Part shown: one piece after another, positions 1 through 7,994 of the stretch
Position numbering within the stretch: position 1 is the first letter of the stretch
Layout: each line of letters begins with the position of its first letter
The notes under the pieces: generated by a model
What the model saw: the letters and a program-made list of their open reading frames with translations, nothing else
The model's database searches: none
Told to the model about the DNA's origin: nothing
Program-made: the position numbers and the translations under genes
NCBI GenBank assembly: GCA_963668655.2
Contig: CAXXPQ010000003.1
Location: 62,001 to 126,000, forward strand
Direction of reading: 5' to 3'
DNA length: 64,000 bases
Source of the DNA: G963668655 sp963668655
GTDB lineage: Bacteria > Myxococcota_A > SURF-8

Positions 1-104
1 TCCGCCAGATCCCGGTCGCCGTCATAATAACTGCTGCTAGACGAACAGGCGAAAAGAAGAAACCCGGAAAGGATCATCCATATCCATTTTGCGCCGGAAT
101 CCAT
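1..104 (-). CDS. Lipoprotein N-terminus, cut by window edge
   Basis: The reading frame starts at an ATG at 104 and runs off the left edge after 34 codons. The translation begins with a short charged start (MDSGAKW), a hydrophobic stretch, and a lipobox LFAC with Cys20, so Lgt would lipidate it. Directly after the cysteine comes a Ser run and then YYDGDRD, the same post-lipobox Asp-Gly-Asp theme seen in the larger lipoproteins further right. It lies 68 bases downstream of the proline dehydrogenase gene on the same strand and could share its transcript. Nothing can be said about the mature domain because it is outside the window. Confidence 0.65.
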   Translation of the reverse strand, partial: MDSGAKWIWMILSGFLLFACSSSSSYYDGDRDLA

Positions 105-172
105 CAAACAACCCCCGATCATTGAGAAACATGTCTATTCTTTCGGCACGGAGTATGCGGCCGAAACTCGCG

Positions 173-1021
173 CTATCCTTTGAACAAGTGTTTGAAAGCA
201 AACAGGAAATTCTCTTTCCGTTCCAGCATCCGGCGACTGAAATACCCCAGCCAGTCGTTCCCGTAGGGAACGTATACGCGAACAGTTTCCCCGTCGGCCG
301 CCAGAGATTCCTGCAAGTTCCGCTCGATTCCGTACAGCATCTGCCACTCATAGCGCTCTTTGGAAATGCCTTTTTCCGCAATGAACGTCCTGAGCGGAGC
401 GATCATCTTTCGATCGTGGGTGGCGATGGCGGTTCGCCCGCCGCCTTCCAACAGCATGCGGGCCAGTTTCAGGTAATTCTCGTTGACCTGCTCCTTGTTT
501 GGAAACGCCACGGATTCCGGCTCTTTATAGGCTCCCTTGCAGAGACGCACGCTTTCCTTTCGCTCCACGAGTTTGCGAATATCCTCCTCGGAGCGATACA
601 GATACGCCTGGATCACGATACCCAGATTGTCGAAACGCTCCCGAAGCTTGTAGAACACGTCCAGCGTGACCTGGGTCACGTTCGAGCCTTCCATGTCGAT
701 ACGCACGAAATTGCCGAAAGAGGCGGCTTTTTCGATGATGCGGGAGACGTTTTCCACGCAGAAATCCGGATCGATTTCCAGCCCCATCATGGTGAGTTTG
801 ATGGACGCGTTCGCCAGAATGTTCTCCTGATCGATCCGATCCAGGAGGACCAGGTACTGGTCGGCGGCGAAACGAGCCTCTTCCTTCGTGGTAACGTTTT
901 CCCCAAGAAAATCCACCGTGGCCAGGATGTTCTCGCGATTCAGACGCCTGATGGCCCGAACGGCGGCATTTACGTCCTCGCCCGCCACGAAGCGCCGGGC
1001 CATGAATGCGAGCAGTCCCAT
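173..1021 (-). CDS. putB: Proline dehydrogenase (monofunctional, FAD-dependent)
   Basis: Oxidises proline to delta-1-pyrroline-5-carboxylate and passes electrons via FAD to the membrane quinone pool. The 282-residue protein matches the short monofunctional Bacillus-type PutB/FadM enzymes over its whole length. Visible motifs are the early VDFLGE, the LYGIERN region and the C-terminal YFSRRMLER (residues 260-268), which carries the paired arginines that bind the proline carboxylate. The start is set by GAGGTGA a few bases before the ATG at 1021. No P5C dehydrogenase partner is present in the window. The next leftward gene is a lipoprotein, so any operon link is not obviously metabolic. Confidence 0.93.
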   Translation of the reverse strand: MGLLAFMARRFVAGEDVNAAVRAIRRLNRENILATVDFLGENVTTKEEARFAADQYLVLLDRIDQENILANASIKLTMMGLEIDPDFCVENVSRIIEKAASFGNFVRIDMEGSNVTQVTLDVFYKLRERFDNLGIVIQAYLYRSEEDIRKLVERKESVRLCKGAYKEPESVAFPNKEQVNENYLKLARMLLEGGGRTAIATHDRKMIAPLRTFIAEKGISKERYEWQMLYGIERNLQESLAADGETVRVYVPYGNDWLGYFSRRMLERKENFLFAFKHLFKG

Positions 1022-1417
1022 GATTCACCTCGTCGAATGGACAATATAGACCGTCGGCAAATGGTACCAGAAGCAAAAAGATTGTCAAAAAGATTGCGTT
1101 TCGAAATTCGAGAAAACCATTGCGATCATTCCACGAGTTCTCCCCGACCTTTGGCCTGGCCGGATGGCTGACCCGACTTCGGGCGCACAAGAACAGCCGA
1201 TGTGATTTCATGCCTTATTTCAGGCAGTTGTAAGACCACTATTTTTCGATAGACATCTATCAAGCAAAATGGCAAAATGTCGATATACAGAGAGAATGCA
1301 ATTACCCGCAGGGAGGATTTCCATCTCGGGTTCTGCCCGATTGCCGCGAGAAACCATCCCGAACCGCCGTCGAGAAAGGCGTACCCTTACTGGTAGACGG
1401 AAAGAAACAGGAAACCG
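1022..1417. other. Non-coding gap between divergent genes
   Basis: A 396-base divergent intergenic region between the proline dehydrogenase gene (leftward) and the first lipoprotein of a rightward cluster. It contains a tandem copy of AAAAAGATTG near 1075-1100 and a perfect palindrome at 1248-1261 (listed separately). On the leftward strand a TATATT hexamer lies about 30 bases before the putB start, but no convincing -35 is spaced to it. No RNA gene or terminator was recognised. Confidence 0.5.
1248..1261. promoter_or_regulatory. Palindrome, candidate operator
   Basis: GATAGA-CA-TCTATC is a perfect 6-bp inverted repeat with a 2-base centre, in the divergent intergenic region and about 157 bases before the lipoprotein start at 1418. 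It is too short and compact for a terminator and has no T-run. A protein-binding site for one of the two divergent genes is a reasonable but unproven reading. Confidence 0.3.
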
Positions 1418-2245
1418 ATGATGAAAAAATTTCATGCTTTTCATTTGGCTTTTGGCCTGGTGCTCTGGATCGGCTTGATGTGCATCGCCTGTGACGGCGA
1501 CTCCGGGAATTCGTCGCCGGACGGAGACTCCCCGACGGACGTAGAATATCCCGAGGCGCCGGACGGAGATATGGACCGGGAAGCGGTGGAGGAATTCCAG
1601 CCACACGAGCCATCTCCCTGCAATCAGTCCAACCATTGCCAGACTCGGGCTTTCTCCGATGGCGCGTTCTGCTTCGGACACGATTTCATGGAAGAGCCGG
1701 AGCGGAGTGACACCCTGATAACCTGCGGACTGGACGAGGACGGCTGCATCGCCGTATTGAACGAAGAAGTCTGCCCCTTTGGATGCGACACCGATCTGCA
1801 CGAATGCAGGCAACCGCTGCGCAAACTGTCGGGAACCGTCACTCGCACGAATCCGGTGGTGAATCTGGTCGAAGGCCAGGCCGAAGCCGACAGTTTCTCC
1901 GGAGAACTTTATCTGATGCTTTATCCCCAGGAGCGCCCGGCAGGCGGCCCTCCATCCGTTCAACCGGAACTGGCCAGGGCCATTATGGATATCGACCTGA
2001 CGGACAGTTCCGCCGAAGTGGACTTCACATGGGATCTGATGGTGGGCCTCACCACGGATCTTCCGGCGGGAACCTATTATCTGGACGCTTTTTTGTATGT
2101 CGGTGGCTACGAAAAAGAGGATCCGCCGGAAAGCGGGGATCTGATGCTCTATGCGACAATCCCCGTCCAGGTTCCGGAAGAAGGTGAAATTACACAAGAT
2201 ATTACGTTCGATCGCGTTTTTCACGACAGCGTGCTGTCGGACTGA
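1418..2245 (+). CDS. Lipoprotein with acidic DGD-type tether
   Basis: A 275-residue predicted lipoprotein of unknown function. The signal peptide ends in a CIAC lipobox (Cys25), followed by an Asp/Gly/Pro-rich stretch containing three DGD units up to about residue 52. The mature part has a short Cys-rich segment (about 68-130, eight or more cysteines) and then a beta-rich domain of about 140 residues that resembles a carboxypeptidase-regulatory or Ig-like fold only in general character. Residue +2 after the lipidated Cys is Asp, which in enterobacteria is an inner-membrane retention signal. AGGA precedes the paired ATG ATG start. It is the first of three consecutive rightward lipoprotein genes. 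Confidence 0.8.
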   Translation: MMKKFHAFHLAFGLVLWIGLMCIACDGDSGNSSPDGDSPTDVEYPEAPDGDMDREAVEEFQPHEPSPCNQSNHCQTRAFSDGAFCFGHDFMEEPERSDTLITCGLDEDGCIAVLNEEVCPFGCDTDLHECRQPLRKLSGTVTRTNPVVNLVEGQAEADSFSGELYLMLYPQERPAGGPPSVQPELARAIMDIDLTDSSAEVDFTWDLMVGLTTDLPAGTYYLDAFLYVGGYEKEDPPESGDLMLYATIPVQVPEEGEITQDITFDRVFHDSVLSD

Positions 2246-2323
2246 AACGATTCGATTTCTTCCGTTCTCAACGAACAAAGGCATTCAGAATTCGTATAAC
2301 CCACTGAAAGAAAGGCCTTCGAC

Positions 2324-5300
2324 ATGAGAAAAAACGTATTTTCGCTGTTGAGTCTTCTATTGCTTCTGGCTTTCCTGACCGGACTGCCGGCCTGTGGCGA
2401 TAGCGATGGAGATGGCGAACCGGACGGTGACACCGATACCGCCGCGGACGGAGACGAGGACACCGCGGACGGAGACGAGGACGCCGTGGACGGCGATGAC
2501 GACGCCGTGGATGGCGATGACGACGCCGTGGATGGCGATGACGACGCCGTGGATGGCGATGACGACGCGGACGGAGATGACGACGCGGACGGAGATGACG
2601 ACGCGGACGGAGATGACGACGGCGAGGGAGAACCTGAAACGAAGCGCCTCCATTTCCATTTCTGGCACGACAGCAATTTCCTTCCCCTGGACGAGGAGTA
2701 CCAGTTGCACGTCTCCGGCGAGCATCACGCCATCGTTCCCCACGACGACGAATCCAAGGCGCAGCACCCGGACCTGTTCGGAGAGGATGCCGATCCCGAA
2801 GTGGTCCCCACCCATTACGTGGATGTTCCCAATCTGCCCACGGATCGCACGCTGCTGATCTACATCACCCAGAGAACGGATAACAACGGACACCTGGAAA
2901 CCGCCCAGGGCTCGGAAGTGGATCACGGACTGGCCTTCCCCATCATCCACATTCCGGACCAGGCCCGAAAAAAGGCGCGTCGGATCCTGCGCATGAAATC
3001 CGGCGGAACCCGCGCCTCTCGGGAACTGACGGAAGACGAGCTGAATACCTATTCCCCCCTGGAAATCGCCAAGACCATCCTGTTCCATCACCCGGAACTC
3101 CTGAACCTGGATTCGGACAAGTCCGCCACCATCATGGAAGACTACATCTCCGGCGCTCCCGGCCTGAACGACCTGGCGCTTTACATCAAGAGCAAGGGCC
3201 GCCACAACTGGTACGAGATGGTCGCCGTGGAGGACGAGGACGGCAACGTCGTCACCAAGACCGACGGCAGCACCATGTACAAGTACAACATCAAACAGGA
3301 CGTGCTCGACGCCGGAAACCTGGCGCTGAAATTCGCCCTGGCCGGCTCTAAAAACGATTCCACGCTGGCCGGTGACAGCTACCATCCCACCGCCGGTGTC
3401 AGCCACCTGGAACAGACCCAGACAACGACGCGCAACCGCTCCGGGTACGCCTATTCCATGTCGAAAAGCGGCTTCCACAGCGGTTTCCGCTCCCGTATCT
3501 CCTCCACCGACGGCGATAGCGTCACCCTGAAGTTCCGCAACGACTGGTTGCGTCACCTGGGCGTTTACCTGCAATTCTTCGACGAAAACGGCAACCTGCT
3601 GGAATTGACCGAAGAGGAGTGGGATCCGCAGTCCAACTTCATCCAGGACACCACGGTCCGCGACTGGCTGGACACCTCCGATACGAAATTTGCCGGGCTC
3701 TCCAACCCCGTCCCCACCATCTTCGCCGTTCCCGTGGCCGGAGACTATACGGAATCCCACATCACTTTCGACTGGCCGGATGCGGCTCGCTATATCAAAG
3801 TCCGGGCCGGCGGCCTGGGCCACGGCGGATCCTACGAAAAACAGATCTGCACCATGGGAATCGTGATGACCTCGGTCTTCGAACTGGGCGTTCCCACCAT
3901 TCTGCTGTCCATCGCGGTGGGCATGGCCGACGGCGGAGAGTCGCTCAACAGCCTGATGAGCAATACCGGCCTGGCCAGCGCCGCCATCCAATTTTTCTTC
4001 AGCCTCATCTGGACATCCAGCAATTCGGACATGGGGAGCATCGCATCGAAAGTAGGCGTAATGATGGCGAATTTCCTGGCGACGAAGGCCGCGCAGGCCA
4101 TCGCGGAGGCGATGATCGAATACGCCACCGCCCAGGAAATCGAGGAAGCCATGCCCTTTGCGGGCTGGGCCCTGGCCGCCGCGAACATCATTTCCACCGC
4201 CGCCCGGCTGGCCGAATCCAGCGCCGAAGTGGCCTCCTCGCCTTGGATCATTGAAAACAAGATGACGGCCACTCACGACATCGTCGTCAGCATCGACCAC
4301 GATCCCAACGACTATCAGTTCCCCGCCACCGCCACGCAATACAAGGTCGTGGCCCGTTTCAGCGATTCCATCTCGCGCGTCGTGCTGGAAGACATGCCCG
4401 GAACCACGGTTTCGGACCCCATCGAAGTGAGTTTCAACGGCGTTCCCGCCGGAGGCCACGTCACGATCACCGCCGGATTCTATTCGGATACGGGCTGGCT
4501 GGCCGGCCAGGGAGAAACCACCGTCGTCAACGCCAACCCGTCGGGCCAGGACTCCCAGACCATCGACATGGCCATCAAGGAAAACCTGGTTCCGCTGGAC
4601 GCCAGTTCCGTGTATTCGCACAAGCAGAAACTGGAAGTCCAGTCGGGTGCGCACGTCTGGGTCGCCTCCGTCGCTCCCACCGCCACGCTGCACGACCTCA
4701 GCACGGCGGAAAGCGGCAATACGCTCAGCGAACTGGTCAATATCTCCATCAACCAGAAGACAGGCGACCTGGGCTACGTCTGGCGCGCCTATTCCGCCGA
4801 CGTGACCTCCTGCGACGTGGGCGGCAGCGGACAGATGTACGTCTATCAAAACGTGAGCGCCAAGCAGGATCCGGATTCGAACTACAAATTCAGCGGCTGC
4901 GGATACGCGGACAAGGCTTATATGTTCTACTCCCTCGGCGTGGATACCGACCTGGAATACGGGCGTGCCCCTGATCTTCCCATCGAGGAACAGAACTTCG
5001 TGCTGCTGCCCGAGGACGATTCCTGGCTGTACGTCCGGCATCTCTCGCTCACCCCGGACGAGGACTTCCAGATCGACCACACCGCGAGCTACTGCAAGTT
5101 CCCCCTGCGCCTGGATTCCGCCGTGGTTCACCCTAACGGCGTGATCTTCGGCATCAATCACAGCACGCCGCGCATCTTCAGCTGCACGCTTTCCGACGAA
5201 GCCGTGCCGGACGAAAACGCCCCCCAGGCCAGTATCGCGGGCGGCGAACTCCAGAATCACCAGCAGATCGACGCCAACCCGGCCCTGCTCTCCCGGCCCC

Positions 5301-5881
5301 TGGCCCTGGCGCTCGCCCCGGACAGCGCCATCCTCGTCCTGGACGACATCTCCGCCATCAGTACGACCAACGTCAAGGGCGTCGTCCGGGCCTTCAATCC
5401 GGACGGCACGCCCCTGGCCTACTTCCACCAGGGAAACTGTATCTGCGATACGGGCTATGCCCTGGATCCCACGGATCCCACGGCCTGCATGCCGGACGAC
5501 GGCGGAGACGCCAACGGTCCCGACGGCATTTGCAGCGGACACGGACATTACGAAGACGGAGCCTTCGCCCTGAATCTTCGGGAAGTCTCCGGCACGGTGA
5601 CCTATCTCTCCCTTGGCGTGGAGCACAAGGGCTACATCTACGTGCTGTATTACCTGAACGACGGTTCGTCCACGTCCGACTACCGCATGGACATCTACGA
5701 ACCCAACGGCTCGTACCTGGCCACCACGGAAAACATCCCGGCCGATAAACTGACCGTGGATCTTTGGCGAAACGTCTACACGCTGAATTACGAAACGCTG
5801 GTGGGACCGAGCAACCGCACGGAACCATCCGTCAGCGAATGGATTCCCCCCACGCCGTCGGCGGACGGCGACACGGACTGA
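2324..5881 (+). CDS. Large lipoprotein with repeat tether and hydrophobic core
   Basis: A 1,185-residue predicted lipoprotein; I do not recognise its family. The lipobox is LPAC (Cys24). Residues 25-103 are almost purely Asp, Gly, Ala, Val and Glu, encoded partly by perfect tandem repeats (2480-2617). The mature region has a soluble N-terminal half. Residues about 511-637 are strikingly hydrophobic and amphipathic (several helix-like stretches rich in Ala, Ile, Met). After that come Ig-like beta segments and a C-terminal half with WD/NHL-like hints and a Cys-rich patch near residue 1045. The central hydrophobic island inside an exported protein is reminiscent of membrane-inserting toxins or adhesins, but no signature proves this. 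It lies 78 bases after the preceding lipoprotein gene, probably co-transcribed. Confidence 0.8.
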   Translation: MRKNVFSLLSLLLLLAFLTGLPACGDSDGDGEPDGDTDTAADGDEDTADGDEDAVDGDDDAVDGDDDAVDGDDDAVDGDDDADGDDDADGDDDADGDDDGEGEPETKRLHFHFWHDSNFLPLDEEYQLHVSGEHHAIVPHDDESKAQHPDLFGEDADPEVVPTHYVDVPNLPTDRTLLIYITQRTDNNGHLETAQGSEVDHGLAFPIIHIPDQARKKARRILRMKSGGTRASRELTEDELNTYSPLEIAKTILFHHPELLNLDSDKSATIMEDYISGAPGLNDLALYIKSKGRHNWYEMVAVEDEDGNVVTKTDGSTMYKYNIKQDVLDAGNLALKFALAGSKNDSTLAGDSYHPTAGVSHLEQTQTTTRNRSGYAYSMSKSGFHSGFRSRISSTDGDSVTLKFRNDWLRHLGVYLQFFDENGNLLELTEEEWDPQSNFIQDTTVRDWLDTSDTKFAGLSNPVPTIFAVPVAGDYTESHITFDWPDAARYIKVRAGGLGHGGSYEKQICTMGIVMTSVFELGVPTILLSIAVGMADGGESLNSLMSNTGLASAAIQFFFSLIWTSSNSDMGSIASKVGVMMANFLATKAAQAIAEAMIEYATAQEIEEAMPFAGWALAAANIISTAARLAESSAEVASSPWIIENKMTATHDIVVSIDHDPNDYQFPATATQYKVVARFSDSISRVVLEDMPGTTVSDPIEVSFNGVPAGGHVTITAGFYSDTGWLAGQGETTVVNANPSGQDSQTIDMAIKENLVPLDASSVYSHKQKLEVQSGAHVWVASVAPTATLHDLSTAESGNTLSELVNISINQKTGDLGYVWRAYSADVTSCDVGGSGQMYVYQNVSAKQDPDSNYKFSGCGYADKAYMFYSLGVDTDLEYGRAPDLPIEEQNFVLLPEDDSWLYVRHLSLTPDEDFQIDHTASYCKFPLRLDSAVVHPNGVIFGINHSTPRIFSCTLSDEAVPDENAPQASIAGGELQNHQQIDANPALLSRPLALALAPDSAILVLDDISAISTTNVKGVVRAFNPDGTPLAYFHQGNCICDTGYALDPTDPTACMPDDGGDANGPDGICSGHGHYEDGAFALNLREVSGTVTYLSLGVEHKGYIYVLYYLNDGSSTSDYRMDIYEPNGSYLATTENIPADKLTVDLWRNVYTLNYETLVGPSNRTEPSVSEWIPPTPSADGDTD
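2480..2617 (+). repeat. In-frame tandem repeats, 4 x 21 bp then 3 x 18 bp
   Basis: Four near-identical 21-base units encode DAVDGDD, followed by three identical 18-base units encoding DADGDD. Unit lengths are multiples of three, so gain or loss of a unit would change tether length without breaking the frame. The array lies just after the lipidation site of the large lipoprotein. Confidence 0.95.
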
Positions 5882-5959
5882 TCCGGTTTCGACGAACCGC
5901 CGGATAGCGGGTGATCGAAAACCCGCTTTCCGGCTTTCCCTCTCCACATGGAGGCGACC

Positions 5960-7870
5960 ATGAAACGCAAGGTCTGCTGGGTTTGGCTAACGATCGCGGC
6001 GCTCTCTTTTTCCTTTTTCGCCCTGGGATGCGATTCGGACGACGACAACGAGACGGAGGAAGAGGCTGCCGAGTTCTTCCTGGAGGACTACGAAGATCCG
6101 GGCTTCCGGCATGAGGGAATAATGGCGGAGGGCGAGGTCTTCGGCCCCCACCATCACCTGTTGTTTCACCTGGAACCCTCCGGCACGCATGACAACGATA
6201 CCGGCGAGGAAGGTCACGACGCCGTGCCCTTCGCCTGGCATCAGCCCGTCACCCACACCTTCTGCATGGAGGATCCGAAGGGCCTGGGCCACGAAATGAA
6301 ACTTCTGGACAAGAACGGCGAGGTAGTCACCTCGCTTTCGGGTCACGAGAACTGCGTACAGGTGAACGCCAAGGCCCAGCAATACACCCTGGAACTTCAC
6401 CACGGCAAAAAGGGAGAAAGCGGCGATCCGGACCCCGTATTCGTGCATCCCGCGCCGAACCTGGACCATCCTGAAATCCTGACTCCTCCGGCGGACGCCA
6501 AACTGCGGGGGAAATTCAAATCGGGAAGTTGCACAAACGACAGTTCCATTCGCTGCGATCTGGTTGACCGGGGACACGTATCCTCCTGCCCCGGCCATTA
6601 CGGACAGCCGGCCGAGGGAGAGGTGATCGTCTATTCCACAAATTCCAGCCAGCAGCAGACCTCCGATACGGGCAACCAGGACCATTGCAGCGGCCCCACC
6701 AAGCCCGCCCTGAAATTCAACGGCCCCTGCCACCTGCTGGCCAAGACGGGCGTGGAATTCGACGACCAACTGGTGGGAATCATCGTGGGACCGAACACCG
6801 GCGTCTGGCTGTATCACGACAATTATTTCGGCGGGGCCAACGATTTCTATTACAATACCCAGGAGTTCGCCGATAACGATCTCCTGCTGCCTGCGGGAAG
6901 CGTGTCCTCGCTTTACGTCATGACCATCTCCAGCGACAACACGTACAGCCTGATCTCCAGCAGCAGTTGCCGGGGCTGCGACCTACACAACGCGGATCTG
7001 CAAGATCTGAACACTCCGAAGACCAATTTAAAGAGCATCGACGTGACCGGCGCGGACATGCACGGCGCCACCTTCGCCCGTTCCGACCTGACCGACGCCA
7101 CGATGACGGGATGCAACCTGAAAAACACGACTTTCACGGATGCGACCTTGACCAACGCCGATCTGAGCGGCACCCACCTGAACGGATCCGTGCTGACGAA
7201 CACCGACCTGAAAAACGCCGATCTGAGCAACGCCTATCTCAACCATGTCGAAGACCCGAGCACGCCGGCCGCCATCCTCACGGACGCCTACATGCCCAAT
7301 GTGAATCTGAGCAACGCCCATCTGCAACAGGCGCGCCTGAGCGGAGTGTATTTGTACGCGGACGGCCAGACGCCCACCCTGGAAAACGCGGATCTTTCGG
7401 GCGTGAATTTCAGCGACGCCGTGCTGTACGGGGTCAACATGAATTCCACGACCCTGGAGGGCGTCAGTTTCAACAACGCCGTGCTCATCAACGCCGATAT
7501 CCGCGGAGCCACGCAGAATCCCAACGGTTCCTACGGCATGACCTCCTTCGATCACACACTGCTCGCCGGAACGGACTTCACCAACACCAACCTTCCCTAC
7601 AGCGATTTGAGCAACGCCCAGATCTCGCGTTCCGTTCACGACGTGGACGTGGATGTGAAAATCAACCGGACCCAGATCGAAACCCGCACCTTCACCTGTC
7701 GGGCCACCGTCATCCCGGGAATGACGGGAAGCAGCATCTGCCCCAACCGATACAGCGTTCCCTGCGATTGCAGCCAGGCGGCGGAAAACAGCGGCTGCGT
7801 GGACAACAATTACTGGACGCCACCGGATCCGCCGGAATATATCGGGAATAACGACCCCAACGACTGGTAA
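5960..7870 (+). CDS. Pentapeptide-repeat lipoprotein with crystallin-like segment
   Basis: A 636-residue predicted lipoprotein. The ATG at 5960 is preferred because GGAGG lies 7 bases ahead; the in-frame ATG at 5948 overlaps that ribosome site. The lipobox is ALGC, then an Asp/Glu-rich tether. Residues about 277-323 (VWLYHDNYFGG and following) resemble one beta/gamma-crystallin Greek-key motif. Residues about 335-563 are a long run of A(D/N)LXX pentapeptide repeats that should form a right-handed quadrilateral beta-helix. The last 60 residues hold several cysteines. The function is unknown; beta-helices and crystallin folds both suit a stable extracellular structural or binding role. It is followed by a strong terminator at 7893-7922, closing the three-gene lipoprotein unit. 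Confidence 0.8.
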   Translation: MKRKVCWVWLTIAALSFSFFALGCDSDDDNETEEEAAEFFLEDYEDPGFRHEGIMAEGEVFGPHHHLLFHLEPSGTHDNDTGEEGHDAVPFAWHQPVTHTFCMEDPKGLGHEMKLLDKNGEVVTSLSGHENCVQVNAKAQQYTLELHHGKKGESGDPDPVFVHPAPNLDHPEILTPPADAKLRGKFKSGSCTNDSSIRCDLVDRGHVSSCPGHYGQPAEGEVIVYSTNSSQQQTSDTGNQDHCSGPTKPALKFNGPCHLLAKTGVEFDDQLVGIIVGPNTGVWLYHDNYFGGANDFYYNTQEFADNDLLLPAGSVSSLYVMTISSDNTYSLISSSSCRGCDLHNADLQDLNTPKTNLKSIDVTGADMHGATFARSDLTDATMTGCNLKNTTFTDATLTNADLSGTHLNGSVLTNTDLKNADLSNAYLNHVEDPSTPAAILTDAYMPNVNLSNAHLQQARLSGVYLYADGQTPTLENADLSGVNFSDAVLYGVNMNSTTLEGVSFNNAVLINADIRGATQNPNGSYGMTSFDHTLLAGTDFTNTNLPYSDLSNAQISRSVHDVDVDVKINRTQIETRTFTCRATVIPGMTGSSICPNRYSVPCDCSQAAENSGCVDNNYWTPPDPPEYIGNNDPNDW

Positions 7871-7892
7871 ACATGAACATTTTTGTCATAGC

Positions 7893-7922
7893 GGGGCCTT
7901 CTCCCGGAAGGCCCCATTTTTT
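7893..7922 (+). terminator. Rho-independent terminator
   Basis: GGGGCCTTC and GAAGGCCCC form a 9-bp GC-rich stem with a 5-base loop, followed by ATTTTTT. It lies 22 bases after the pentapeptide lipoprotein stop codon. Confidence 0.93.
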
Positions 7923-7960
7923 GGGCTTATGCCGCCTGCCAATACAGAGTAAAAGGCGGG

Positions 7961-7988
7961 TTGCTTTTGGCGGTCCGTAGCTTATAAT
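7961..7988 (+). promoter_or_regulatory. Sigma-70-like promoter predicting a leaderless mRNA
   Basis: TTGCTT (7961-7966), a 16-base spacer and a perfect TATAAT (7983-7988). Transcription would begin about 7 bases after the -10, which is the A of the ATG at 7995. No ribosome-binding site can therefore be present in the transcript. Confidence 0.6.
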
Positions 7989-7994
7989 GGCGGT

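Noticed and set aside
2357..5947. A 1,196-codon open frame antisense to the large lipoprotein.
   Set aside because: It mirrors the codon bias of the real gene and has no signal, motif or ribosome site.
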